A program made the translations under genes and the position numbers. This document shows, piece by piece, positions 38,150 through 47,236 of a stretch of 64,000 nucleotides of DNA. Numbering within the stretch: the stretch's first letter is position 1; the number at the start of each line of letters is the position of its first letter. Source of the DNA: Peribacillus muralis (GTDB taxonomy: Bacteria > Bacillota > Bacilli > Bacillales > DSM-1321). Below the pieces are notes generated by a model that worked only from the letters and a program-made list of their open reading frames with translations, searched no databases and was not told the origin of the DNA. The stretch lies in assembly GCF_001645685.2 (NCBI RefSeq), contig NZ_CP017080.1:982001-1046000 (forward strand), given 5' to 3'.

Positions 38150-39031
38150 ATGAGAAAGTTCAAGAAAGTTTATGTGGAAATAACTAATATATGTAACCTG
38201 AAGTGTAATTTCTGTCCTAGCTCCAGTTTGCAAAGGACTCTGAAATTCATGGATCCGGAAGGTTTCTCGCACGTCATTGAAAAAATCAAACCACACACCG
38301 ATCATATATACTTCCATCTAATGGGTGAACCATTTTTAAATAAAAATTTGGGCACATTCCTTGATATAAGTGCTGAAAATGATCTAAAAGTGAACATTAC
38401 AACAAATGGTACTTTAATTCAAAAGGTAAAGGAAAAACTCCTTTCGAAAAAAGCCCTTCGTCAAATCAATATATCCCTTCATAGCTTCGAAGCGAATGAC
38501 ACAACCAATAGTCTTGATTCATATGTCAGCAATATTGCCGATTTCATAAATGAGGCCCATGAAACAAGTGAAGTGATTTGTGCCATCCGATTATGGAATA
38601 TGGATACAGCTGAATTAAAAGCGAGCAATGGCCTGAACGACGATATTCTTAGCATGTTGGAGAGTAAGCTATCATTGGACATTCGTCTTAGTGAAGCACT
38701 TCAGCAAAAGAATAATATCAAGTTGAAGAATCGAGTATATATAAATATGGCTGAAAAATTTGAATGGCCAGAATTGGACCGTGACATTATTGATGAGAAT
38801 ATATTCTGTTATGCACTAAGAGATCAGTTGGGAATCTTGGTGGATGGCACGGTTGTGCCTTGTTGCTTGGATAGTGAAGGGAAAATCCCCCTTGGCAATA
38901 TTTTTGACACGTCACTTGAAGAAATTCTTAATGGTGAACGTGCGAGAAATATGTATGATGGCTTTTCCAGGAGATGCGCCGTTGAAGAGTTGTGTAAACG
39001 CTGCGGTTATGCGAAGCGTCATAAAAAATAA
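38150..39031 (+). CDS. Radical SAM/SPASM protein
   Basis: Iron-sulfur enzyme of 293 residues. ITNICNLKCNFCPSSS carries the CxxxCxxC that binds the SAM-cleaving 4Fe-4S cluster; FHLMGEPFLN is the GGEP-like SAM motif; NITTNGTLI follows. The C-terminal region from FCYALRDQLGILVDGTVVPC through CAVEELCKRCGYAKR is a SPASM domain with at least six cysteines for auxiliary clusters. SPASM enzymes often modify ribosomally made peptides, but no precursor peptide, peptidase or exporter is adjacent, so its substrate is unknown. Monocistronic with its own terminator. Confidence 0.85.
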   Translation: MRKFKKVYVEITNICNLKCNFCPSSSLQRTLKFMDPEGFSHVIEKIKPHTDHIYFHLMGEPFLNKNLGTFLDISAENDLKVNITTNGTLIQKVKEKLLSKKALRQINISLHSFEANDTTNSLDSYVSNIADFINEAHETSEVICAIRLWNMDTAELKASNGLNDDILSMLESKLSLDIRLSEALQQKNNIKLKNRVYINMAEKFEWPELDRDIIDENIFCYALRDQLGILVDGTVVPCCLDSEGKIPLGNIFDTSLEEILNGERARNMYDGFSRRCAVEELCKRCGYAKRHKK

Positions 39032-39032
39032 A

Positions 39033-39078
39033 TTAAAGTAACCCACTTAGCCAAGCTTCGTGGGTTACTTTAATTTTA
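39033..39078 (+). terminator. Terminator of radical SAM gene
   Basis: TTAAAGTAACCCAC pairs perfectly over 14 bp with GTGGGTTACTTTAA, then TTTTAATT. Confidence 0.85.
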
Positions 39079-39195
39079 ATTGATAATTCTGAATATTGTT
39101 GTTTTTCTTAAAGAAGCCATGTTAAAATGTTTTTTATTGTTGGGTGAAGCTTTGACTTCATATCGTCATATAAAAAGTATACGAAAGGATGTTTT

Positions 39196-40038
39196 ATGGA
39201 TTTACAGCAAAAAGTCAAGGAAGTGTTCCCTGATTTATCAACTGGTCAAAAAAAAGTAGCAAAATATTTGTTAGTGCAATCACATACATGTGCTGTCACC
39301 TCAGCCCAAAAGCTTGGGGAGGAAATTGGCGTCAGTGAAACCGCGATCATACGTTTTTGCTATTCATTAGGTTTAAGTGGATTTGCGGAACTTCAAAAAC
39401 TTATCCGTAATCAATTAATATAAGAAAACAGCAGCTTGCAGGAATACCATGCTTCCAAACTAGAAGCTGCCAATCAGCCAAACTTCATGGCTCAAGTGAT
39501 GGATCAGGATATACGCAGCATCGAGAAAACGATACAACAACTATCCGATGATGATTTCTCAAAAGCGGTCGATAAGTTGGCCGAAGCTGAAAATATATTG
39601 ATAGCGGGACATCGTTTATCATACTCGGCAGCACATTGGTTAACTTTTACGCTTAGGCTTGTTCGGGAGGAAGTCGATTTATATAGACCGGATACGGATG
39701 AGTAATTTTTACAACTAAGTAAAATGACTGAAAATTCCGTTTTCCTGGCCATTTCGTTTCATCGATACGTAAAAGAGACCGTGAAGATAACGGAAATGGC
39801 TAAACGCGCCGGTGCTATTGTCATCGGCTTGACTGATTCCGAGCTGGCTCCAATTGCCGAGTTCACGGACATTTTATTGCCGATTTCAACACCGAGGACA
39901 TCCACCATCGATACGGCGCCTGTTTTATTCTCTGTATTGAATAGTTTAGTAGCGGGAGTATCGATTAAAGATGAACAACGTTTCAAAGAAAGAAAAGCCA
40001 TGTATGATGCGTTCAATCAAGATGACTATTTCTTTTGA
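39196..40038 (+). pseudogene. RpiR/MurR-family regulator interrupted by two in-frame stops
   Basis: One reading frame across 281 codons reads as an RpiR regulator: N-terminal HTH_6 (about 1-75, with TSAQKLGEEIGVSETAIIRF) and a SIS sugar-phosphate domain (about 125-265, NILIAGHRLSYSAAHWLT and RAGAIVIGLTDS). It is cut by TAA at 39421-39423, just after the HTH, and TAA at 39703-39705 inside the SIS domain. The frame is otherwise intact, so the damage is recent. A short HTH-only protein could still be made. It precedes the M20 amidohydrolase gene, its likely former target. Confidence 0.85.
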
Positions 40039-40067
40039 CGTTCCAAACCGCTGAGGGGGAAAAAGAC

Positions 40068-41225
40068 ATGGATATTAAACAAGCGATCCAAGCATTAAGG
40101 CCGCGCATCTTCGAGATATTCGATCATCTGCATGCCCATCCTGAAACGAGCTGGAATGAAGTGAATACGACAGCCTTCATTTCCGATATCTTAAGGGAAA
40201 ACCTTTGTACGCCACAAACCCTCGAAAGCTGCACAGGAGTAATCGGGGAAATCGGCGCCGGTGTTTTCACGGTCGGTCTGCGATCCGATATCGATGCTCT
40301 TTGGCAGGAGGTGCGTGGGACGTTTCAGGCTAATCATTCCTGTGGTCATGACGGACATATGACCTTGGCACTTGGAGTGTTCCTTGTATTGACTGAGCTG
40401 GACTATAGGCCGGCAGGAAAGCTGAGGTTCATTTTTCAGCCCGCTGAGGAAAAAGGGACTGGTGCTTTGAAGATGATTGAAGAAAATGTATTGGAAGGTG
40501 TCGATTTCCTTTATGGCGTGCATGTAAGGCCGATGGAGGAAGTGAAGGACGGGCAGGCTGCACCAGCCATTTTCCATGGTGCCGCACAGTTCATGAAAGG
40601 CGAAATAGTCGGGACGGACGCCCATGGGGCAAGACCGCATCAAGGGCAAAATGCGATTGAAATAGGAGCGGCATTCGTCACATTGTTAAATGGCATTCAC
40701 CTCAATCCATCGATACCGTATTCAGTGAAGATGACGCAATTTGCTGCTGGAGGTGAAAGTGCCAATATCATTCCTGGAAAAGCCACTTTCTCATTGGATT
40801 TACGTGCCCAAGATAATGAAGTGATGAAGATGCTCACCAAAAAGGTAGGAAAAGTTGCAGAGGCGTTGGCGACTGCTAACGATGTTGAAATGACTCTTCA
40901 GCCCGTATCTAATGTAGCTGCAGCAGTTGTGAACGAACAAGCACAGGAAATCATGGCTGAAGCGATAGCCGATACACTCGGAAAAGAAAATTTGGTAGCG
41001 CCTGTCGTAACAACGGGAGGGGAAGATTTTCATTTTTATACGCTAAAAAAACCAGAGATCAAAGCGACGATGCTTGGGTTGGGGTGTGATTTGGCACCGG
41101 GGCTCCATCATCCTGACATGACCTTCAACAAAGATGCTTTGTTGTCAGGGATTGAAATCCTGACGAAGGCCATCATTCTTACTTTTGAGAAGTATGGGGA
41201 GGGGGAGTCTCGGCATGGCAGATGA
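40068..41225 (+). CDS. M20 family amidohydrolase (AmhX-like)
   Basis: Metal-dependent amidohydrolase of 385 residues. GLRSDIDALWQE and HSCGHDGHM hold metal ligands, FQPAEEKGTGA the catalytic Glu pair, and the lid domain (MKGEIVGTDAHGARPHQGQNAIEIG) is complete. It removes an acyl group from N-acyl amino acids or similar. Start ATG 40068 has GAGGGGG 8 bases upstream. It is followed, overlapping by 11 bases, by a truncated GNAT gene. M20 plus GNAT recalls the succinyl-transfer/desuccinylation steps of the D- to L-amino-acid conversion route described in Geobacillus. The racemase is missing here. Confidence 0.85.
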   Translation: MDIKQAIQALRPRIFEIFDHLHAHPETSWNEVNTTAFISDILRENLCTPQTLESCTGVIGEIGAGVFTVGLRSDIDALWQEVRGTFQANHSCGHDGHMTLALGVFLVLTELDYRPAGKLRFIFQPAEEKGTGALKMIEENVLEGVDFLYGVHVRPMEEVKDGQAAPAIFHGAAQFMKGEIVGTDAHGARPHQGQNAIEIGAAFVTLLNGIHLNPSIPYSVKMTQFAAGGESANIIPGKATFSLDLRAQDNEVMKMLTKKVGKVAEALATANDVEMTLQPVSNVAAAVVNEQAQEIMAEAIADTLGKENLVAPVVTTGGEDFHFYTLKKPEIKATMLGLGCDLAPGLHHPDMTFNKDALLSGIEILTKAIILTFEKYGEGESRHGR

Positions 41226-41478
41226 ATTAATCATTAAGTCGCTATCATCACTAGAAGATCTACAGGAGGTGCAGCGGCTTGAAATCCTTGTATGGGGCAT
41301 GGATTGCATACCTACCCATCAGACACTTACCGCAGTCAAAAATGGGGGTCTTGTATTAGGCGGCTATATCAATGATGAGTTAGTCGGTTTTCAATATAGC
41401 TTCCCAGGATTTAAAGAGGGAAGGGTATTTCTTTGTTCACATCCTGGCTCCGTTCAAGGGCGAATAAAAGGCCAATGA
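41215..41478 (+). pseudogene. Truncated GNAT acyltransferase
   Basis: 87 codons starting at ATG 41215 (GGAGGGGG 9 bases upstream), overlapping the M20 stop. The N-terminal GNAT half is recognisable (EVQRLEILVWGMDCIPTHQT, then LTAVKNGGLVLGGYINDELVGFQYSFPG). It ends abruptly after FLCSHPGSVQGRIKGQ, where the acyl-CoA-binding half should begin. No frame downstream restores it, so the rest is deleted rather than frameshifted. Non-functional is the best reading. Confidence 0.75.
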
Positions 41479-41541
41479 ATGCGGAATGGGCAAAATTGTG
41501 AGAGTCGAGCTAAACAAAATCATTACAGCAGATTAGAGCTG

Positions 41542-41570
41542 ACATCTTCTTTAAAGTGAAGATGTTTTTT
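41542..41570 (+). terminator. Terminator of the M20/GNAT unit
   Basis: ACATCTTC pairs with GAAGATGT around TTTAAAGT, then six T. Confidence 0.8.
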
Positions 41571-41600
41571 CTGTTATCGGTGACCTTTACACATGATCAC

Positions 41601-41629
41601 GGCATTTTTCCTCCTTTTTTTCATACATT
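41601..41629 (+). promoter_or_regulatory. Sigma-E-like promoter of spoVR
   Basis: CATACATT at 41622-41629 matches the sigma-E -10 consensus CATACAHT. GGCATTT at 41601-41607, 14 bases upstream, is a partial -35 (KMATATT). Sigma-E control of spoVR is established in B. subtilis. Confidence 0.55.
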
Positions 41630-41661
41630 AGTGTAAAGGCGGAAGACAAGGGGGATATCGG

Positions 41662-43077
41662 ATGAATGGAGCGGAGCAAAAGGCTCTGGAATATGCCATT
41701 AGTGAGATTACTGAAATAGCAACAGGGTTCGGGTTGGATTTTTACCCGATGCGTTATGAGATTTGCCCTTCGGAAATCATTTATACATTTGGTGCTTATG
41801 GGATGCCAACCCGTTTTTCCCACTGGAGCTTCGGGAAGCAATTCCACAAGATGAAACTGCAGTATGACTTTGGGTTAAGCAAAATCTATGAACTTGTCAT
41901 TAACTCTGATCCTTGTTACGCTTTCCTGCTGGACTCCAATTCACTTGTACAGAATAAATTGATTGTTGCCCATGTATTGGCGCATTGTGATTTCTTCAAA
42001 AATAATATTCGTTTCAATAATACGAAGAGGGATATGGTGGAAAGCATGTCAGCCACCGCAGAAAGAATCCGGGATTATGAAATCCTGCATGGAAAAAAGG
42101 AAGTGGAAACGTTCCTTGATGCACTTTTAGCCATCGAAGAACACATCGATCCTTCACTAATGAGACCGAAGCTAGCTTGGACAATGGAAGACGAGGAAGA
42201 GGAAGAGGAAATAAAACCGGCAGCTACGCAATACGATGATCTATGGAATCTGGATAGTAAAGATAAACCGAAAAAATCGAGCATGAAAAAAAGAAAAAAA
42301 TTCCCACCGCGGCCTGAAAAGGATATTATGCTTTTCATTGAACAGTACAGCCGGGATTTAGCCGATTGGCAGCGGGATATCATGACGATGATCCGGGAAG
42401 AGATGCTGTATTTCTGGCCTCAGCTGGAAACGAAAATCATGAACGAAGGCTGGGCTTCTTACTGGCATCAACGCATCATCCGTGAATTGGATTTATCCTC
42501 AGGGGAGGCAATCGAGTTCGCTAAGCTGAATGCTGGAGTCGTCCAACCATCACGGACCAGCATCAATCCTTATTATCTTGGATTGAAGGTGATTGAGGAT
42601 ATTGAGGATCGCTATGATAATCCAACGGAAGAAATGATCAGGCTGGGCGTCAAGCCTGGATCTGGTCGGGAAAAAATGTTCGAGGTCAGGGAAATCGAAT
42701 CGGATATTTCCTTTCTCCGCAATTATTTGACGAAGGACCTGGTCATGCGGGAGGATATGTATTTATTCCAAAAGCAGGGAAAAGATTATAAAATCGTCGA
42801 TAAGGCATGGGAGCAGGTCCGCGATCAGCTTGTCAGCATGAGGGTGAACGGCGGTTTCCCTTATATCACCGTGAATGATGGCGACTATATGCGTAATGGT
42901 GAGCTATATCTAAAGCATTGGTTCGAAGATATTGAACTGGACCTGAAATACCTCGAAAAAGTCATGCCCTATATCCATCAGCTCTGGGGACGGTCCGTGC
43001 ATATGGAATCGGTGATGGAAGGAAAAGAAGTCTTGTTTTCCTATGATGGAAAAGGGATTCATCGAAAATATTTATAA
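41662..43077 (+). CDS. spoVR: Stage V sporulation protein SpoVR
   Basis: 471-residue SpoVR family protein, normal length. [25 protein letters not shown]-like [32 protein letters not shown] and [14 protein letters not shown] are the conserved core; NEGWASYWH is the second signature. In B. subtilis SpoVR affects spore cortex formation; its biochemistry is unknown. An acidic, lysine-rich linker (about 175-215) separates the halves. A sigma-E-like promoter precedes it. Confidence 0.95.
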   Translation: MNGAEQKALEYAISEITEIATGFGLDFYPMRYEICPSEIIYTFGAYGMPTRFSHWSFGKQFHKMKLQYDFGLSKIYELVINSDPCYAFLLDSNSLVQNKLIVAHVLAHCDFFKNNIRFNNTKRDMVESMSATAERIRDYEILHGKKEVETFLDALLAIEEHIDPSLMRPKLAWTMEDEEEEEEIKPAATQYDDLWNLDSKDKPKKSSMKKRKKFPPRPEKDIMLFIEQYSRDLADWQRDIMTMIREEMLYFWPQLETKIMNEGWASYWHQRIIRELDLSSGEAIEFAKLNAGVVQPSRTSINPYYLGLKVIEDIEDRYDNPTEEMIRLGVKPGSGREKMFEVREIESDISFLRNYLTKDLVMREDMYLFQKQGKDYKIVDKAWEQVRDQLVSMRVNGGFPYITVNDGDYMRNGELYLKHWFEDIELDLKYLEKVMPYIHQLWGRSVHMESVMEGKEVLFSYDGKGIHRKYL

Positions 43078-43126
43078 AGGTATTATAAACTATGAATTAG
43101 ACATATAGTTTAAGCCGCTTCGTAAT

Positions 43127-43159
43127 CCTGAGTCCGATATTTATCGGACTCAGGTTTTT
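43127..43159 (+). terminator. spoVR terminator
   Basis: A 13-bp perfect stem (CCTGAGTCCGATA with TATCGGACTCAGG), followed by five T. Confidence 0.85.
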
Positions 43160-43268
43160 CCATTTGTGGTAATGGAAATGAATAGATTCAATGTGCTCTA
43201 CGTAGAACCTCTTAAATCGATCCGCTCACCTTTTTGAAGTTTCCTCTTTGTTAATAAAATGAACCGTA

Positions 43269-43299
43269 AAACCGCGCCGTAATCATTACGGGGCGGTTT
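43269..43299. other. Strong hairpin without T-tract
   Basis: AAACCGCGCCGTAAT and ATTACGGGGCGGTTT pair over 15 bp with one mismatch. No T-run follows. It lies in the 602-base gap between spoVR and the Fur-controlled MFS gene, which otherwise holds no supportable gene. Confidence 0.5.
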
Positions 43300-43535
43300 A
43301 GGTGCTATGAATCAAAGCTTGAACCACTTATGAGGGCACACCCGCTGCCTTTACCAGGGTTAAATCGGCAACCATTATGCCTCATAAACCAAAAATATTC
43401 TAGAAATCGTGGATGGCACCAAGAAAGTCTAACCAGTATAAACACTTTTACATGTTCCAGGCTTTGGTTCATAAAAACAATGATTTTTAAATTGACCGGC
43501 AAAAGGTTGATCGTACCATTGCAGAAGGATAGATA

Positions 43536-43580
43536 TTGACATTTGGCCTTAGTCAATTGATAATGAAAATTGTTATCAAT
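43536..43580 (+). promoter_or_regulatory. Consensus sigma-A promoter overlapped by a Fur box
   Basis: TTGACA (43536-43541) and GATAAT (43559-43564) are spaced 17 bp. GATAATGAAAATTGTTATC at 43559-43577 agrees with the 19-bp Fur consensus (GATAATGATAATCATTATC) at about 16 positions and covers the -10. ATTGATAA and TTATCAAT form its outer arms. It should be repressed by Fur when iron is sufficient. Confidence 0.8.
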
Positions 43581-43679
43581 TAACTCTGCTGGAATAGACG
43601 GCCATAAGAAAGATTTTTGGAGTTGTCAGTCAGGATTATAGCCATGTGTCGAGAATAGTCCAGCCAAAGGATGTGTATC

Positions 43680-44864
43680 TTGAAAAAAGAAGGAGTATGG
43701 ACGAAAGATTTTATTTCCATATCGATGGTTAACTTTGGCTTAATGCTATCGATGTATTTACTGTTGGTAACGATGGCCCCTTATGCAATTGAAAAATATG
43801 ATGTTTCCGTCAGTACTGCAGGATTGGCGGCCAGTATCTTCATCATTGGAGCTCTTGTGAGTCGGTTATTTGCAGGGCGGTACATAGAAAGTATAGGGAA
43901 TAAAAGAATGCTGGTGATGGGCATTGCCATTAATATCATAATGACCTTTTTTTACTTTCTGCCTGCCAATATAGTAGCCCTCATGGTAATTCGCTTTTTA
44001 CAGGGAATCGGTGTGGGAATGGCCACTACAGCAACCGGAACAATCGTAGGAAAGGTCATCCCGGCCAATAAATATGGAGAGGGAATCGGTTATTTCAGTT
44101 TGAGTGCAGTTTTGGCGGCGGCAATCGGTCCTTTGATTGGTGTCGCGCTGATAGAATATAGTAATTACACGAGTATTTTCTTCTTTTCATTAGTGATGGG
44201 AGTGATAAGCTTGATCATTTCCGTTCTTGTGAATCCCCCAGTAAAGGAGATCATGACATCAGCGAGTAGCCGATTTGCATTTTCCAGCTTCATTGAACCT
44301 AAGGCGTTGCCGATTTCAATTTCGATATTCGTGATAGCTCTTGGATATTCAAGCATCCTTTCATTCATCACCGCTTATACTGCCGAAATCGATTTAGTGG
44401 AGGCGGGCAGTTTTTACTTTCTTGTCTATGCAATCGCCATTTTGGTTTCAAGACCATTTACAGGGAAGCTGGTTGATTTGAAAGGCGGCAATAGTGTAGC
44501 CTATCCCGGCTTGGTATTATTTGCGATTGGCATGTTCTTAATTAGCCAGGCGCAAACAAGTTTCGTCTTTTTGGTGGCATCGGCATTTGTCGGATTAGGA
44601 TATGGGAACTTTCAATCTTGTACGCAGTCTCTTGCCATCAAGATGACTCCTAGGGAAAGAATTGGATTGGCAACATCGACATATCTCGTTTTTCTTGAAT
44701 TGGGTATCGGTTTTGGTCCCTTCATATTAGGCTGTTTTGTACCTTTAATCGGATATAGAGGTATGTATTTATCGCTGGCAGGCCTAATCATGTTGGGCAT
44801 CCCTCTCTACCACGTACTTCACGGGAGGAAAGATAAGGAAGCTCTTTTCTCGAAAATGACATGA
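43680..44864 (+). CDS. Fur-regulated MFS exporter
   Basis: Twelve-segment MFS protein, 394 residues from the TTG at 43680. RLFAGRYIESIGNKRMLVMG is motif A and RFLQGIGVGMATTATGTIVG motif B of drug/metabolite exporters (DHA1 type). AAAGGA sits about 8 bases before the TTG; the ATG at 43671 directly abuts it and so is less likely. Iron-repressible control suggests export of a siderophore or other metallophore, as for known bacillibactin and staphylopine exporters. No siderophore synthesis genes are nearby, so the substrate is inferred. Confidence 0.82.
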   Translation: MKKEGVWTKDFISISMVNFGLMLSMYLLLVTMAPYAIEKYDVSVSTAGLAASIFIIGALVSRLFAGRYIESIGNKRMLVMGIAINIIMTFFYFLPANIVALMVIRFLQGIGVGMATTATGTIVGKVIPANKYGEGIGYFSLSAVLAAAIGPLIGVALIEYSNYTSIFFFSLVMGVISLIISVLVNPPVKEIMTSASSRFAFSSFIEPKALPISISIFVIALGYSSILSFITAYTAEIDLVEAGSFYFLVYAIAILVSRPFTGKLVDLKGGNSVAYPGLVLFAIGMFLISQAQTSFVFLVASAFVGLGYGNFQSCTQSLAIKMTPRERIGLATSTYLVFLELGIGFGPFILGCFVPLIGYRGMYLSLAGLIMLGIPLYHVLHGRKDKEALFSKMT

Positions 44865-44928
44865 AAACCAAAAAGGTGTGCTGCCATTAGAAGCAGAGGT
44901 CCGTAATTTGTGAATTTTTTCAAAAAAC

Positions 44929-44970
44929 AAAGAGGTTTCGGAAGGGGGTGCCCTCCGAAACCTCTTTTAT
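44929..44970. terminator. Shared terminator of convergent genes
   Basis: AAAGAGGTTTCGGAAGGG pairs with CCCTCCGAAACCTCTTT (17 bp, one bulge). Confidence 0.85.
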
Positions 44971-44988
44971 AATCCTGTATGTTCTCGG

Positions 44989-45777
44989 TTAGATTTTAAT
45001 ATCGACCTTCGCCTTTTTCTGAAGTTCTTCCACATGTTTCACAAGCTTTTCTTGTTTCTTTTGCTGTTCTAGTTGTTCCTTGATCTGTGGCTTCATTTCA
45101 TCCAATTTCTTTACCTCTTGCCCGCTTGCCTTTGATTGTTCGGCAATTTGGTCATAATATTTTTGGATTTCTTCATCCGTTGGTTCTTCTACTTTAATCT
45201 CTTTGTCTACGTACTTCGTATAGGGGATATTCTCGGCGATTTGCGTGTTGAGCATTTTAGAATTCAAGCCTGCTTGCTTCATCGCTTCCTGGAATTTTTC
45301 TTCAGTTTCATATTGCTCTTTGATTTTGGCAAGTTGCTTTTCGATTTCAGCCTTGGAGGCTGTGTAGCCTTTTTCGTCAGCAGCTTGAAGCAATAATGTT
45401 TGTCCCACTAAAGAATTGATGGTTTGCTCTTTAATTTGCTTGGCACCTTCCTTGGATGTTGGGTCTTGTCCAAATTGCTGCATTTGCATTTGTGTCGTCG
45501 ATAACACAGTGTTATATTCCGCTCCGGTAATTTTTTCGTCATTGACGATGGCTACCGTTTTCTTTTCATCCACTTTTTGCTTGTCCAATTTCTTTTGCAT
45601 TTCTTCCATCTTCTTTTGTTGTTCCTCAGTTGCTTTAGCCGTTTCTTTGCTTTTCTGAGCCTCGGTTGTTTTAGTTTCTTTTTCGTCATTTTTTTTATCC
45701 GCTTCATCGTTCGAACCACAAGCGGTCAGGCCGACAGCCAATAATCCGATAACGATAGGATACAATAGTTTTTTCAT
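44989..45777 (-). CDS. SurA-N/PrsA-like lipoprotein chaperone
   Basis: 262-residue lipoprotein: signal with lipobox LTAC (Cys near 20), a highly charged Glu/Lys linker (about 22-70), then a SurA N-terminal-like chaperone domain (VAIVNDEKITGAEYNTVLST, ending with the helix LEQQKKQEKLVKHVEELQKK). The parvulin prolyl-isomerase domain of PrsA is absent. It probably helps fold exported proteins outside the membrane. ATG 45777 follows AAAGGAG; the 13-codon extension is not supported. Confidence 0.82.
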   Translation of the reverse strand: MKKLLYPIVIGLLAVGLTACGSNDEADKKNDEKETKTTEAQKSKETAKATEEQQKKMEEMQKKLDKQKVDEKKTVAIVNDEKITGAEYNTVLSTTQMQMQQFGQDPTSKEGAKQIKEQTINSLVGQTLLLQAADEKGYTASKAEIEKQLAKIKEQYETEEKFQEAMKQAGLNSKMLNTQIAENIPYTKYVDKEIKVEEPTDEEIQKYYDQIAEQSKASGQEVKKLDEMKPQIKEQLEQQKKQEKLVKHVEELQKKAKVDIKI

Positions 45778-46194
45778 GTTCAGTCTCCTTTCGTATTCAG
45801 TACTAAAAAAAATCATCTAATGCGCATTATATAGGAATTGCCCTTTAAAACACAATAAAATCATTCTTTTTTTCCAGAAAACAGGAATATAGTAGAGTCA
45901 TCTCCAAAGATATAAGCATTACGTTCTTGGAACTGAATCGATTTACCCTCGTCCTGTCATGATTAAGTGAGCTAAAGAATGATGTAACATCCCATCTAAC
46001 TCATGAAATATTCATGACGAAAGTAACCACTGCTTTCGTCATTTTATGGTATTATATACCTTATTATTCAAATGTAGTTCATTTAACCTAGGGAAATGCT
46101 GCGGGAATATGGGTCGAGTGAAGAATGGCAATTTCATTGAAACGACTCAGATATAATCCATCGGAAAAGAAGGAGTTTGCAGGGGGGATGGAAA
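45778..46194. other. Divergent intergenic region with a hairpin
   Basis: No gene seen. ATGACGAAAG (46014-46023) and CTTTCGTCAT (46033-46042) form a perfect 10-bp stem followed by TTTA. GGTAT and ATACC at 46048-46060 form a small dyad near a possible -10. A terminator-like hairpin between divergent genes is unexpected. Confidence 0.4.
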
Positions 46195-47199
46195 TTGAAA
46201 GATAAAGCTGTGCTGCCGATAGTATTGTCGGGGTATTTAAAGCTGGGGGATGCTGTCATCATTACTGATCAAGATCATCGTATACTTGATATTAATCGTT
46301 ATTATGAACAGACGACAGGGTATTCCAGGGACAGCATCATCGGATTCAAAGCTGGGTTTTTAAAGTCAGGGTTAACACCAGCAGCTACCTATACATCTTT
46401 AAAAAGCGAAATGAAGAGGGGAAATCCTTGGTCTGGGGTTTTCACCAATCGGAAGAAATCAGGTGAAATTTGGCATTCCTCAATAACGATTACACCTATT
46501 CAATTGGAAAATAAGTTGTATTTTGTCGGGATTTTTCGAGAATTGGAACAATTGAAGGAAGGGATTTATCTCTCGGAAAAGAAAAGGGCAGAGACGCAGA
46601 GGGAATTATTGAAGGTTCTAGCCATTTCATGCGAAATTCGCGATCCAGGCATAGAGGAGCATTTATTGAGAGTGCAAACATTAAGCGAAAAGCTGGTATA
46701 CATGCATGATCGGCGAATGCAGCTGAAGCTGTCTGAAAGCTATAAGAGCCATATTGCTCACGCCAGTATTTTACATGATATCGGAAAGGCCGAGATTCCT
46801 GAAGGGATATTATACAAGCCAGGTCCATTATCTCCTTATGAACGAAAAATCATCGAGATGCATCCACTAATGGGTGCCGATATTTTGAATAAGATTTCTA
46901 GGGAAATAAACAATGAGGTCATCAGTAGTCTCGAAGTGGCGGAAAATATTATCCTCTATCACCATGAAAAATGGGATGGAACGGGATATCCCCATCGTCT
47001 AAAAGGAGAGGAAATCCCATTGGAAGCAAGGATAACTGCGATTGTGGATGTGTTTGATGCCTTGACCAGCAGAAGGGCGTATAAAGACTCTTGGTCAGTG
47101 GCGAGGGCATTATCTTTCTTGAACGAACAAAAAGGAAAGCATTTCGATCCAGACATGGTAGAGTCTTTCTTCAATTATTTTGATGAAAGGGGAGAGTAG
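46195..47199 (+). CDS. PAS/HD-GYP domain phosphodiesterase
   Basis: Signalling protein of 334 residues: PAS (about 10-125, DAVIITDQDHRILDINRYYEQT) and HD-GYP (about 140-325). HASILHDIGKAEIPEGIL carries the HD metal site and HHEKWDGTGYPHRLKG the GYP motif, both complete, so c-di-GMP hydrolysis is expected. No membrane segment, hence cytosolic sensing through PAS. The TTG at 46195 is preferred (AGGGGGG 7 bases upstream) over the TTG at 46177, which abuts its AAGGAG. Confidence 0.87.
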   Translation: MKDKAVLPIVLSGYLKLGDAVIITDQDHRILDINRYYEQTTGYSRDSIIGFKAGFLKSGLTPAATYTSLKSEMKRGNPWSGVFTNRKKSGEIWHSSITITPIQLENKLYFVGIFRELEQLKEGIYLSEKKRAETQRELLKVLAISCEIRDPGIEEHLLRVQTLSEKLVYMHDRRMQLKLSESYKSHIAHASILHDIGKAEIPEGILYKPGPLSPYERKIIEMHPLMGADILNKISREINNEVISSLEVAENIILYHHEKWDGTGYPHRLKGEEIPLEARITAIVDVFDALTSRRAYKDSWSVARALSFLNEQKGKHFDPDMVESFFNYFDERGE

Positions 47200-47236
47200 G
47201 AAAAAAGCTGCGAATCGCTTCGCAGCCTAGAAATCA

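Noticed and set aside
46177..46194. c-di-GMP riboswitch upstream of the HD-GYP gene.
   Set aside because: I looked for the conserved GEMM core in 45778-46194 and did not find it.
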